Of a stretch of 64,000 bases of DNA, positions 16,780 through 25,084 are shown piece by piece; position 1 is the stretch's first letter; each line of letters starts with the position of its first letter. The notes under the pieces are model-generated. The model was not told the DNA's origin. It worked only from the letters and a program-made list of their open reading frames with translations, and searched no databases. The stretch is from Pedobacter sp. R20-19 (lineage in GTDB: Bacteria; Bacteroidota; Bacteroidia; Sphingobacteriales; Sphingobacteriaceae), in assembly GCF_000708265.2 (NCBI RefSeq), contig NZ_JCKI01000001.1, forward strand, positions 310,001 to 374,000, in the 5' to 3' direction. The translations under genes and the position numbers were made by a program.

Positions 16780-17229
16780 TTACTTAACCGGGATGCTAAA
16801 TTCGATCTCTTCCGGAGGAAGGCATTGCCTGTCATTACAAACCATAAACTCTACCTTACCCTTAGCTGTTGTGGCTGCTTTATTTAATTTTATCTTCTGC
16901 TGAAAAATTACTGTTTTCTCAAAATAGCTCACATTCATTTTAAAGGTATCTTCATATTTTGTGATGGCCTTTGGTTCTGAGGTTTTTCCTACCAAAGAAA
17001 AATCTTTAGATGGAGAAAAGGTAAAGGTAGTTTTAACTGGTCCGCCATCTTTCACATTTTGAGAGTAAATATGCCATCTATCTTCAATAGTTGCCTTTAA
17101 ATAAAGAATAGCTTCTGTTTTGCTAACCTTCTTGGCCGCATAAGACCAGGTTACGGGTTTTTCAATTTGAGCAAACGCTCCTGCAATGGTAAATAATACC
17201 AGAGATAGCGCTAGAGTGATTTTTTTCAT
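16780..17229 (-). CDS. free-standing DsbD alpha (N-terminal, DsbC/DsbD-like) periplasmic domain
   Basis: A 149-aa periplasmic protein with a signal peptide (MKKITLALSLVLFTIAGAFA). The mature part is an immunoglobulin-like fold matching the DsbD N-terminal domain: 'WSYAAKKVSKTEAILYLKATI', 'WHIYSQNVKDGGPVKTTFTF'. The redox pair is Cys131 and Cys136 in 'FMVCNDRQCLPPEEIEFSIPV', equivalent to the alpha-domain active cysteines. It would take electrons from the DsbD membrane domain and reduce periplasmic partners. It lies 7 bases after birA and is followed by the remaining DsbD gene, so the enzyme is split in two. Confidence 0.88.
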   Translation of the reverse strand: MKKITLALSLVLFTIAGAFAQIEKPVTWSYAAKKVSKTEAILYLKATIEDRWHIYSQNVKDGGPVKTTFTFSPSKDFSLVGKTSEPKAITKYEDTFKMNVSYFEKTVIFQQKIKLNKAATTAKGKVEFMVCNDRQCLPPEEIEFSIPVK

Positions 17230-17236
17230 TGTGTGT

Positions 17237-18013
17237 TTATTTTGTGTGTATAAATTCTATTTCTTTAAAATTGAAGGCTCGAAGTCCATGATCTGTATGC
17301 ATCACCAAACGACCACCGTCTTCTACTCCTGTAATGGTTCCTTCAAAAACCTTTCCATGATCTAGGTAGGATGCCCTAATATTAAAATTGTATAATCGTT
17401 TTAGGTAATTTTTCTGTAAAATATCATACCCTCCAGATTTTAAGATCAGGTAATATTTTTCTATAAAGATGGAAATTTTCTCTAAAATGTATATCAAATC
17501 AGTTTCCTTTTGTAAAATCTGTATGAGCGAGGTTGCCCTATTGCTAATTTGATCAGGAAAGTTTAGCTGATTAATATTCAAACCAATGCCAATAACAGAA
17601 GATTTAAATGCACTCCCTGTCAGTGTGTTTTCAATAAGAATCCCACCCATTTTTTTATTCAAATAATAGATATCATTAGGCCACTTAATCTTTATGTACC
17701 CTGCAATAAATGCATCTAAAACATCACTAACGGCTAAACTAACGGCAATATTTAAATAAAATTGTTTCTGCAAAGGCAAGAAAGAAGGTTTAAGGTAGAT
17801 ACTCATGCTGATATTTTTACCCGCTTCAGTTTGCCAGACACTTTGCTGTTGTCCTCTTCCTGAAAACTGATTATCTGCCATAATAACAGTACCCTCGGCT
17901 AATGGCTCGGATTTTGACACTAAATCCTTTAAAAAGTTATTAGTAGAATCAACCTCTTTTAATTTGATTAAATTTTGACCAACAAATAGTGTCGAAAAAG
18001 TGTTATTTTGCAA
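17237..18013 (-). CDS. birA: biotin--[acetyl-CoA carboxylase] ligase, no DNA-binding domain
   Basis: Attaches biotin to the carboxyl-carrier protein through biotinyl-AMP. Motifs: 'LKEVDSTNNFLKDL', the adenylate loop 'SGRGQQQSVWQTEAGKNISMS', 'IKWPNDIYYLNKKMGGILIENT' and 'VIGIGLNINQ'. At 258 aa there is no N-terminal helix-turn-helix, so it is a group I ligase and not a repressor. The start codon is TTG at 18013; no ATG or GTG lies nearby in frame and the conserved text begins soon after. It is divergent from rsfS across 44 bases and heads the birA/DsbD-alpha/dsbD/pfkA run. Confidence 0.95.
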   Translation of the reverse strand: MQNNTFSTLFVGQNLIKLKEVDSTNNFLKDLVSKSEPLAEGTVIMADNQFSGRGQQQSVWQTEAGKNISMSIYLKPSFLPLQKQFYLNIAVSLAVSDVLDAFIAGYIKIKWPNDIYYLNKKMGGILIENTLTGSAFKSSVIGIGLNINQLNFPDQISNRATSLIQILQKETDLIYILEKISIFIEKYYLILKSGGYDILQKNYLKRLYNFNIRASYLDHGKVFEGTITGVEDGGRLVMHTDHGLRAFNFKEIEFIHTK

Positions 18014-18057
18014 GTGTTGAATTTATAATATTGTAATTCCCAAATTAAAGCATTTTA

Positions 18058-18432
18058 ATGGTAAAAAAGAAAATAGTAGCCCTTTCTACTTACCTTTCTG
18101 AGTTAGCTGTACAAGGCATACAAGAGAAAAAAGGAGAAGATATCGTGCGGTTAGATCTTAGAAATATTCACACTTCAGTAGCTGATTATTTTATTGTAGC
18201 AAGTGCCAACTCTGGCACTCAGGTTAAAGCAATTGCAGATAGTGTAGAAAAAGAGATATATAAGGCCACCCAGGCCGATCCAAGACATAAGGAAGGTCAA
18301 GAATCTGCTGACTGGATTATTCTCGATTATTTTGATGTGGTTGTACACATTTTTAAAACAGAAAAGCGCCACTTTTATGGCATAGAAGAATTGTGGGGAG
18401 ATGCTGAAAGTACAAATTACCAAAGCGCATAA
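18058..18432 (+). CDS. rsfS: ribosomal silencing factor RsfS
   Basis: Binds ribosomal protein L14 and blocks 30S-50S joining when nutrients are scarce. The 124-aa protein shows the family text: 'VRLDLRNIHTSVADYFIVASANSGTQVKAIADSVE' and 'WIILDYFDVVVHIFKTEKRHFYGIEELWGDA'. It is full length. ftsH starts 27 bases downstream on the same strand, a common Bacteroidota pairing. A TAATATTG (one mismatch from TAnnTTTG) lies 31 bases upstream. Confidence 0.96.
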   Translation: MVKKKIVALSTYLSELAVQGIQEKKGEDIVRLDLRNIHTSVADYFIVASANSGTQVKAIADSVEKEIYKATQADPRHKEGQESADWIILDYFDVVVHIFKTEKRHFYGIEELWGDAESTNYQSA

Positions 18433-18459
18433 CCTATTAGAACCATTTTGAACAAGACA

Positions 18460-20568
18460 ATGAACGATAATCAGAATATAAACGACAGTAAAAAAATAGG
18501 AAGAAAAATACCTAACATTCCTAAAAAACCACAAAAAGGGCCAAAGTTTAATGTTTTCTGGATTTATGCAGCTATCATTATTGCTGTTATTGCAGCTCAA
18601 CTATTATTTTCAGGTGATGGTGGCAAAAAAGTAGATTACCCGGAGTTTGAAAGCAAAATGCTTTTAACCGGAGATGTAGAACGCTTGGTTGCTTATCGAT
18701 CAGAAGATTTAGTAAAGGTAGAGGTTTATATTAAGCCTGAGGCACTAAAAAACAAACCTGAGTATAAAAAATATAAAAGTACAGGTACATTTTCTGCTGT
18801 AAATACAGGCCCAACGGTATATTTCAATGCCGGTACGATGGATGGATTGGACAAGCAATTGGCCGAATCACAAAAAAACCTTCCTGCCGGGCAAAAACCA
18901 ATTCTGGCAGAAAAAGACAGCCGCAGCAATCCATTTATGGGTTTACTGGTTAACATTGGTCTTCCATTACTGCTTTTAATCGGCTTTTGGATATTCATGA
19001 TGCGCCGCATGGGCGGTGGTGGAGCTGGCGGAGGTCAGATTTTCAGTATTGGTAAATCAAAAGCAACCTTGTTTGACAAAGAAAGTCAGGTAAACATTAC
19101 ATTTAATGATGTTGCTGGTTTAGAAGAAGCCAAACAAGAGGTGATGGAAATTGTCGATTTCCTTAAAAACCCTAAAAAATATACTAACCTGGGCGGTAAA
19201 ATTCCTAAAGGAGCATTATTAGTTGGTTCTCCTGGTACAGGTAAAACTTTATTGGCGAAAGCTGTAGCAGGCGAAGCACAGGTACCATTCTTCTCTCTAT
19301 CTGGATCAGATTTCGTGGAGATGTTTGTGGGTGTAGGTGCATCACGTGTTAGAGATTTGTTTAAACAAGCGAAGGACAAGGCACCTTGTATTATCTTTAT
19401 TGATGAGGTTGATGCCATAGGCCGTGCACGTGGAAAGAATAGTGTAATGGGTGGCAATGATGAGCGTGAAAACACCTTAAATCAATTGCTGGTTGAAATG
19501 GATGGTTTCGGAACGGACTCGGGCATTATCATTCTGGCAGCAACTAACCGTCCTGATGTATTGGATTCTGCTCTTTTACGTCCAGGTCGTTTCGATAGAC
19601 AAATTTCTATTGATAAACCAGATTTAGTTGGCCGTGAACATATTTTTAATGTTCACTTAAAGCCTATTAAAACTGCAGAAGAAGTAGATGCTAAAAAGTT
19701 ATCAGCGCAAACACCAGGCTTTGCTGGTGCTGAAATTGCCAATGTTTGTAACGAGGCTGCATTAATTGCTGCACGTAAAAACAAAGAGCAAGTTGATATG
19801 CAGGATTTTCAAGATGCCATTGACCGTGTAATTGGTGGTTTAGAAAAGAAAAACAAAATTATCTCTCCTGAAGAAAAACGAATCGTTGCTTATCATGAAG
19901 CTGGTCATGCTATTGCAGGTTGGTTCCTGGAGCACGCAGATCCATTGGTTAAAGTTTCCATTGTTCCTCGTGGAGTAGCTGCATTAGGCTATGCTCAATA
20001 CCTACCTAAAGAACAATTTTTATATACTACCGAGCAATTAACAGACGGTATGTGTATGACAATGGGCGGGCGCGTTGCAGAGGATATTACCTTTGGTAGA
20101 ATCTCTACCGGCGCACAGAATGATTTAGAGCGGATTACCAAGCTTGCATATGCCATGGTAAGTATTTATGGAATGAATGAAGCGGTAGGAAATGTTTCCT
20201 TCCATGATCCTCAGAATGAATATAATTTTAACAAACCATATTCTGAAAAAACATCAGAATTGATCGACGTTGAAGTTCGTAAATTGATTGGTGATGTGTA
20301 TATCAAAACCAAGCAGTTACTAATAGACAAACAAGAGGGTTTAGAAAAATTAGCACAAAAATTATTAGAAAAAGAGATTTTATTCCAAGCTGATTTAGAA
20401 GAAATTTTGGGTAAACGCCCGTTTGATACGCGTACAACTTATGATGAATTCGTAAATGGAACGGGTGATCAAAGCCCTGCAGCTGAAGGACTGATACATG
20501 ACGGTGTGAGCGATACTGATATTAACAAAGAGGTTAATGGTTTAAATCCGGCATCAGAAAAAGAGTAA
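18460..20568 (+). CDS. ftsH: ATP-dependent zinc metalloprotease FtsH
   Basis: A membrane-anchored AAA+ protease that degrades misfolded membrane proteins and selected regulators. Domains in order: membrane segment (residues about 30-48), periplasmic region, second membrane segment (about 160-180), AAA module with Walker A '[13 protein letters not shown]' (near 255), Walker B '[12 protein letters not shown]' and the second region of homology '[11 protein letters not shown]', then the peptidase with HEAGH (near 480). The C-terminal 60 residues are acidic and variable. I use the ATG at 18460 (702 aa); a TTG at 18448 in frame would add 4 residues. Follows rsfS; ended by a hairpin at 20616-20649. 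Confidence 0.98.
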   Translation: MNDNQNINDSKKIGRKIPNIPKKPQKGPKFNVFWIYAAIIIAVIAAQLLFSGDGGKKVDYPEFESKMLLTGDVERLVAYRSEDLVKVEVYIKPEALKNKPEYKKYKSTGTFSAVNTGPTVYFNAGTMDGLDKQLAESQKNLPAGQKPILAEKDSRSNPFMGLLVNIGLPLLLLIGFWIFMMRRMGGGGAGGGQIFSIGKSKATLFDKESQVNITFNDVAGLEEAKQEVMEIVDFLKNPKKYTNLGGKIPKGALLVGSPGTGKTLLAKAVAGEAQVPFFSLSGSDFVEMFVGVGASRVRDLFKQAKDKAPCIIFIDEVDAIGRARGKNSVMGGNDERENTLNQLLVEMDGFGTDSGIIILAATNRPDVLDSALLRPGRFDRQISIDKPDLVGREHIFNVHLKPIKTAEEVDAKKLSAQTPGFAGAEIANVCNEAALIAARKNKEQVDMQDFQDAIDRVIGGLEKKNKIISPEEKRIVAYHEAGHAIAGWFLEHADPLVKVSIVPRGVAALGYAQYLPKEQFLYTTEQLTDGMCMTMGGRVAEDITFGRISTGAQNDLERITKLAYAMVSIYGMNEAVGNVSFHDPQNEYNFNKPYSEKTSELIDVEVRKLIGDVYIKTKQLLIDKQEGLEKLAQKLLEKEILFQADLEEILGKRPFDTRTTYDEFVNGTGDQSPAAEGLIHDGVSDTDINKEVNGLNPASEKE

Positions 20569-20615
20569 TAGTGGCTATGCGTTAAATTGCATATCAACAC
20601 AATTATACATAAGTT

Positions 20616-20649
20616 TGAACCCTTGAGCCTTTAAAAGTTCAAGGGTTCA
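20616..20649 (+). terminator. intrinsic terminator after ftsH
   Basis: TGAACCCTTGA pairs with TCAAGGGTTCA around a 12-base loop, followed by seven or more T. It separates rsfS-ftsH from the LUD gene, whose ATG is only 13 bases after the stem. Confidence 0.85.
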
Positions 20650-20662
20650 TTTTTTTATCCCT

Positions 20663-21307
20663 ATGAAAGATAATACGACAGCAAAAGAGCAGATCTTAAA
20701 AAAAATAAGAAAAGCACTTTTAGAAAAGCGTGAAAATCCTTATCCAAACTTGGAAGAGAGCCAGTTGTATAAAAAGAATACAGATGAGCTCGAAATTCTA
20801 TTTGCCGAGCAATTAACAGCGATATCTGGTAACTTTATATTTTGTGAAGATGGGATTGATTTTTTTGAAAATATGCTACAGCTGGCCGACAAGTTCAGGT
20901 GGCGCAAAATATATTGCTGGGAACCCGAACTTCAGGATTTTTTAACGAAATATGAATTTCCTTTTTACCAGACAGATAAAGATTTTGAGCAGGCAGAAGT
21001 CGGTATTACACTTTGTGAAGCTTTGATTGCCCGCAATGGAAGCGTGATGGTGAGTAACCAGGGCGCTGCCGGCAGAAGACTGAGTATTTTTCCGCACCAC
21101 CACATTGTAATTGCTAAAACCAGTCAGCTGGTATTAGATCTTAAAGATGGTTTTCAACTGTTGAAGAACAAATATGGTAATCAAATCCCTTCCATGATCA
21201 GTAATATTACAGGCCCAAGTAGAACCGCAGACATTGAAAAAACACTGGTTTTAGGTGCCCATGGTCCGAAAGAACTTTTTGTATTTATGATTGATGATTT
21301 AAGTTAA
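20663..21307 (+). CDS. LUD domain protein (LutC/YkgG family)
   Basis: A 214-aa LUD-domain protein: 'GSVMVSNQGAAGRRLSIFPHHHIVIAKTSQLV' and 'IPSMISNITGPSRTADIEKTLVLGAHGPKELFVFMID' match the LutC core. In lactate-using bacteria LutC works with LutA and LutB in L-lactate oxidation, but neither partner is in the window, so the present role is open. It starts 13 bases after the ftsH terminator with no recognisable promoter box in between, so some read-through from ftsH is possible. The short HTH gene follows 24 bases later. Confidence 0.85.
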   Translation: MKDNTTAKEQILKKIRKALLEKRENPYPNLEESQLYKKNTDELEILFAEQLTAISGNFIFCEDGIDFFENMLQLADKFRWRKIYCWEPELQDFLTKYEFPFYQTDKDFEQAEVGITLCEALIARNGSVMVSNQGAAGRRLSIFPHHHIVIAKTSQLVLDLKDGFQLLKNKYGNQIPSMISNITGPSRTADIEKTLVLGAHGPKELFVFMIDDLS

Positions 21308-21331
21308 GTTTAATTGCTCAATCATCAGCAA

Positions 21332-21550
21332 ATGATAACATCAGAGATTTTTTCAGAAAGCCATATCTCTTCAATAGAAACGGAAATACTTTCCCTAATT
21401 AGTGATAATTACACTTCACAACAAATTGCCGAAAAATTATTTATTAGTTTAAATACGGTTGATACACACCGTAAAAACATGGTTCAGAAGTTAAATGTAA
21501 CTGGCAAAAGCGGATTATTAAAATTTGCGATAGAAAATAAGCATCGCTAA
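21332..21550 (+). CDS. stand-alone LuxR/GerE-type DNA-binding domain
   Basis: A 72-aa protein consisting of nothing but a GerE helix-turn-helix: 'IETEILSLISDNYTSQQIAEKLFISLNTVDTHRKNMVQKLNVTGKSGLLKFAIE'. No receiver, PAS or autoinducer domain precedes it. The frame is open to a TTG at 21314; I use the ATG at 21332. It could be a small autonomous regulator or the leftover tail of a response regulator; the helices and the dimerisation helix are intact and there is no upstream remnant, which favours a real gene. It lies 24 bases after the LUD gene and 79 before the FabH-like gene. Confidence 0.75.
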   Translation: MITSEIFSESHISSIETEILSLISDNYTSQQIAEKLFISLNTVDTHRKNMVQKLNVTGKSGLLKFAIENKHR

Positions 21551-21599
21551 AAATTTATTTATTTTCGTTATCCGAATATAATTGATATTTTTATACTAC

Positions 21600-21621
21600 A
21601 TACCGTTTTAGTATGCGGTAT
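21600..21621. promoter_or_regulatory. inverted repeat before the FabH-like gene
   Basis: ATACCG (21600-21605) and CGGTAT (21616-21621) face each other across 10 bases, 8 bases before the start codon. It may be an operator, possibly of the neighbouring HTH protein; that is a guess from position only. Confidence 0.3.
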
Positions 21622-21629
21622 TATAATTT

Positions 21630-22709
21630 ATGAGCAAAGCAATAAATACGGTAATAACCGGTACAGGGAGTTACATTCCTGAAAATATAATTTCTGGTAA
21701 TGAATTCTTAAATTCAACTTTTTTTGAAAATGGAAACCGCATCGAAAAAGATCCGGCTGAGATTATTCACAAATTCTCTGAGATCACCGAAATCGTAGAA
21801 CGAAGATACGTTGGCGAGCAGCAGTTGAGCAACCATATTGGTGCTAAAGCAGCAGAAAAGGCTATTGAAAACGCAGGGATCGATAAAGAAACATTAGATT
21901 ACATCATCTTTTGCCATAATTTTGGAGACATTCCTTTAGGCAGTAATCGGACGGATATTCTTCCATCACTAGCCGCAAAGGTAAAGCAACAATTGGGTAT
22001 TTTAAATCCAGACTGCGTAGCTTATGACATTATATTTGGCTGCCCGGGTTGGGTTCAGGGTTCTATACAGGCTGACTATTTTATTAAAAGTGGAGATGCC
22101 AAAAGGGTTATGGTAGTTGGTGCAGAAACTTTAAGCAGAATTATAGATCCACATGACCGTGACAGCATGATTTTTTCAGATGGTGCCGGCGCAGTAATCT
22201 TTGAGGGCAAAGAAGAGGAAGGCCAAAAGAAAGGGATCATCGCACATAAAACAGAAACCCATGCGGTTAACTATGGTAATTTACTTACGATGGGCAAAGG
22301 TGCGCATCCGGAAGAAACAAATGGTAATCTCTATTTGAAAATGAACGGACGTAAGTTGTACGAATTTGCAGTGGTTCAGGTTCCTCAAGTTATAAAAAAG
22401 GCAATTGATAAGACCGGATTAAGTGTAGAAGATGTGAATATTGTTTTTGTGCACCAGGCCAATGGCAAGATGGATACGGCAATAATGAAACGTTTATTTA
22501 AGCTTTATGGCAAAGATACAGTTCCGGAGAATCTGGTTCCAATGACCATTTCCTGGCTGGGCAACAGTTCCGTTGCTACAGTACCTACACTGTTAGATTT
22601 AGTTTTAAAGGGTAAAGTTAAAGATTATAAGGTTAAAGCAGGAGATGTTGCTGTTTTTGCATCAGTAGGTGCAGGGATGCATATCAATGCCTTTGTGTAT
22701 AGGTTTTAA
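21630..22709 (+). CDS. 3-oxoacyl-ACP synthase III family protein (FabH-like)
   Basis: A 359-aa thiolase-fold condensing enzyme. The catalytic triad is in place: Cys138 in 'YDIIFGCPGWVQG', His275 in 'IVFVHQANGKMD' and Asn312 in 'SWLGNSSVATVP'. 'DGAGAVIFEG' is the family's Gly-rich motif. An N-terminal stretch 'FFENGNRIEKDPAEIIHKFSEITEIVERRYV' is typical of the Bacteroidota paralogues annotated as ketoacyl-ACP synthase III, not of the housekeeping FabH. Substrate may be a branched or special acyl starter. Its stop overlaps the 3' end of the convergent TPR gene by 4 bases. Confidence 0.9.
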   Translation: MSKAINTVITGTGSYIPENIISGNEFLNSTFFENGNRIEKDPAEIIHKFSEITEIVERRYVGEQQLSNHIGAKAAEKAIENAGIDKETLDYIIFCHNFGDIPLGSNRTDILPSLAAKVKQQLGILNPDCVAYDIIFGCPGWVQGSIQADYFIKSGDAKRVMVVGAETLSRIIDPHDRDSMIFSDGAGAVIFEGKEEEGQKKGIIAHKTETHAVNYGNLLTMGKGAHPEETNGNLYLKMNGRKLYEFAVVQVPQVIKKAIDKTGLSVEDVNIVFVHQANGKMDTAIMKRLFKLYGKDTVPENLVPMTISWLGNSSVATVPTLLDLVLKGKVKDYKVKAGDVAVFASVGAGMHINAFVYRF

Positions 22710-24196
22710 TTACCCAACCTTTTTAGTCCTGCTTTAGCCTGGCTTTCAATGCTGCTTTCATATTCATGGTTTTTCATGGAAATGGCAGTATTGAAAGCCT
22801 CTCTTGCTTTAGCAACATTCTTCTTTCTTTCATATACTTTACCCATTTGCATTGCAGCATTTGCTGCAAAATAATATTTTAAGCCTTTACCTTGATTAAT
22901 CGTTTCCTGATAGGCGACTATAGCCTGATCATCTTTATTTAAGCCATCATAAACCCTGCCCAAACGATAGTTAAATTCTGCCTTATCCTTATCACTTGAA
23001 TAATCTAATGTCTTTTTATCTGCTAAAATTTGTAATGCCCTTGTTAAGTAGCCACCATCAAATAACAATCTTGTTTTTAACAAATCTACCGGAGGAGCAG
23101 GAGCAGAGGCTTCATTCTTAGCTTGCTTATCCTTTTCATTGTAGAGGTAACCATTATTTACCGCTTTATTTGCATAACTATTATAAGCAGATTTATCTCC
23201 CTTTAAAAGCGCTATCCAAGCTAGATGAAGATTGGCATCCTTAACCCAGTTAACGCCTTTGTTCGTCTGTAAAAATCGGTTAAAATAAACACTAGCATTA
23301 AGATCGAGTTTATTTAAGTGAGCAATGCCTTCTAAGTAATCAAGATAAGGAAAGGGTTGATAAATGCCCCCTTCAGGCTTTCTGGCTAGAATCTGTATCG
23401 CTTCATCATTATGTGCATTTTTTAAACAAACATAACTTTGTAAGTAGCTTTTTAAAAGACTCGTATCAGCTATACTTTTTGTATATTTCATTGTTTTAGC
23501 ATAGGCTGATGGGCTATGGGCAACATCTGTTAGTACATAGGCATAATAAAAAACCACCTCATCATAAAAAGGGTCATAAGATGATTTTGGCAAATAATCA
23601 GCCAGCTTTTCAAACATATCAAGACCACTCTGAAGATTCCCTTTAATACCAAAGGTTGAGAGTGTTGTTTTTAATACCCCATCAGGAAGATTGCCCAGAA
23701 CAGCATTAATCAGGCCTAACCCCTTAAAATTAAGTTGAAAATCAGGGAACTTTTTTCTGTTCTCCTGTAATAAACTATTGGCCTTTTTAACCTCCATTGC
23801 TGCATTAAAATACTCACCAAAACGGCCGCGAATTAGCGCCCATTGCAAATTGATTTCGGCTTGCGCATATAGATAATACGGTGAATTCTTATCGTCATCA
23901 CTAATCTGGTCTAAACGTGCTGACTTATTGCCTTTCAATCGATCAAAATCTGACTTACTTTCTGAGGTTAACAAAGTAAAGTAGTCAACATAGTTTTCCA
24001 ACAGGGGAATAATAGCGTTATTAGGATGTTGTTTCTTTTCAGTTGAAATATAAGCTCTGGCATTGCCAAGCTTTAACTCGAATATACTTTTATAAGCCTT
24101 CAGGCAATTGCTGTTAAAATCAAAGTTAGCAAAGAGGGAGGTAGTATGAAATATGAATAGCGCAGAAAGAACAGTGAAACGCTGTATTTTAGTCAT
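22706..24196 (-). CDS. periplasmic tetratricopeptide-repeat protein of unknown function
   Basis: A 496-aa protein with a signal peptide (residues 1-23, ending SLFANF). It is helical throughout with TPR-like units; the clearest are 'AEFNYRLGRVYDGLNKDDQAIVAYQETI' and 'YYFAANAAMQMGKVYERKKNVAKAREAFNTAI' near the C-terminus. The middle part ('FKGLGLINAVLGNLPDGVLKTTLSTFGIKG') is also repeat-like. No enzymatic motif is present. It probably scaffolds other envelope proteins. It is a single gene, convergent with the FabH-like gene; a strong hairpin from the next gene lies before it on the same strand. Confidence 0.85.
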   Translation of the reverse strand: MTKIQRFTVLSALFIFHTTSLFANFDFNSNCLKAYKSIFELKLGNARAYISTEKKQHPNNAIIPLLENYVDYFTLLTSESKSDFDRLKGNKSARLDQISDDDKNSPYYLYAQAEINLQWALIRGRFGEYFNAAMEVKKANSLLQENRKKFPDFQLNFKGLGLINAVLGNLPDGVLKTTLSTFGIKGNLQSGLDMFEKLADYLPKSSYDPFYDEVVFYYAYVLTDVAHSPSAYAKTMKYTKSIADTSLLKSYLQSYVCLKNAHNDEAIQILARKPEGGIYQPFPYLDYLEGIAHLNKLDLNASVYFNRFLQTNKGVNWVKDANLHLAWIALLKGDKSAYNSYANKAVNNGYLYNEKDKQAKNEASAPAPPVDLLKTRLLFDGGYLTRALQILADKKTLDYSSDKDKAEFNYRLGRVYDGLNKDDQAIVAYQETINQGKGLKYYFAANAAMQMGKVYERKKNVAKAREAFNTAISMKNHEYESSIESQAKAGLKRLGN

Positions 24197-24286
24197 TTGT
24201 GGTAATATTTTAATTTATTGATGGCCTGAGCGATAAATGAATAAGACTTAAACGTTAGAATGTTTTTCTTGTTTTATACATAAATA

Positions 24287-24317
24287 AAAAACGTCCCGAT
24301 TTTGTCGGGACGTTTTT
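24287..24317 (-). terminator. strong intrinsic terminator after the zinc-ribbon gene
   Basis: AAAAACGTCCCGA pairs with TCGGGACGTTTTT around TTTTG, a 13-bp stem with A/T flanks usable on both strands. It shares the 19-mer GTCCCGATTTTGTCGGGAC with the hairpin at 16738-16756. Confidence 0.85.
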
Positions 24318-24340
24318 AAAAAAATTTCTATAAGTTCTGA

Positions 24341-25084
24341 TTAACCTTCTGCAACTTCATGAGTTAAAGCTTCATCAACCAAGATACGACCGCAGTGCTC
24401 GCAAACAATAATTTTTTTACGCTGGCGAATATCTAATTGGCGTTGAGGTGGAATCTGGTTAAAACATCCTGAACATGAATCACGATCAATAGTTACTACT
24501 GCTAAACCATTCACTGCATTTTTGCGAAGGCGTTTATAAGCTACCAATAAACGCTCCTCAATTTGAGGCTCTGCCTTATCTGCTTTCTTTTGTAAATCCT
24601 GCTCTTCTTTTTCAGTTTCAGCTGTGATTACATCAAGCTCACCTTTTTTAATTTCTAAATCTTTTCTTCTTCCTTCTAATTCAGCTTTTGCAGCTTCATA
24701 GATTTCAGTTTTTGAAGTAATTTCAAAACCGTGCTCTTTAATTTTTTTCTCAGAAACCTGGATATCCAAGCCTTGAATCTCAATTTCTTTAGTTAAAGCA
24801 TCGTATTCACGATTATTTTTAACTTCTTTTAATTGAGTATCATATTTTTTTATGGAAGACTGCGCATCTTTTATCGTGTTTTTACGCGTTACGATTGAAT
24901 CTTCCAGATCATCAAGTTCGGCCTTAATTTTTGAAATTCTGGTTTCTAATCCTAAAACATCATCTTCTAAGTCGGCAACTTCCATTGGTAATTCGCCACG
25001 TACCTGACGGATTTTATCAATTTTGGTGTGGATATTCTGTAATTCGTATAAAGCTTTTAGCTTTTGTTCTACGGTTTGTTCCAT
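24341..25084 (-). CDS. coiled-coil protein with C-terminal C4 zinc ribbon (DUF164 type)
   Basis: A 247-aa protein. Residues about 10-185 are a long coiled coil ('LEDDVLGLETRISKIKAELDDLEDSI', 'KKGELDVITAETEKEEQDLQKK'). The C-terminal 50 residues form a zinc ribbon with Cys pairs CSGC and CEHC ('DSCSGCFNQIPPQRQLDIRQ', 'IIVCEHCGRILVDEAL'). The family is of unclear function; a nucleic-acid or protein scaffold role is usually suggested. Its ATG overlaps the last base of the Nif3-like gene upstream, so the two are translationally coupled, an arrangement widespread in bacteria. Confidence 0.9.
   Translation of the reverse strand: MEQTVEQKLKALYELQNIHTKIDKIRQVRGELPMEVADLEDDVLGLETRISKIKAELDDLEDSIVTRKNTIKDAQSSIKKYDTQLKEVKNNREYDALTKEIEIQGLDIQVSEKKIKEHGFEITSKTEIYEAAKAELEGRRKDLEIKKGELDVITAETEKEEQDLQKKADKAEPQIEERLLVAYKRLRKNAVNGLAVVTIDRDSCSGCFNQIPPQRQLDIRQRKKIIVCEHCGRILVDEALTHEVAEG

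Noticed and set aside
20663-21307. A lactate-utilisation (lutABC) operon
   Set aside because: Only the LutC-like gene is present; LutA and LutB are absent from the neighbourhood.
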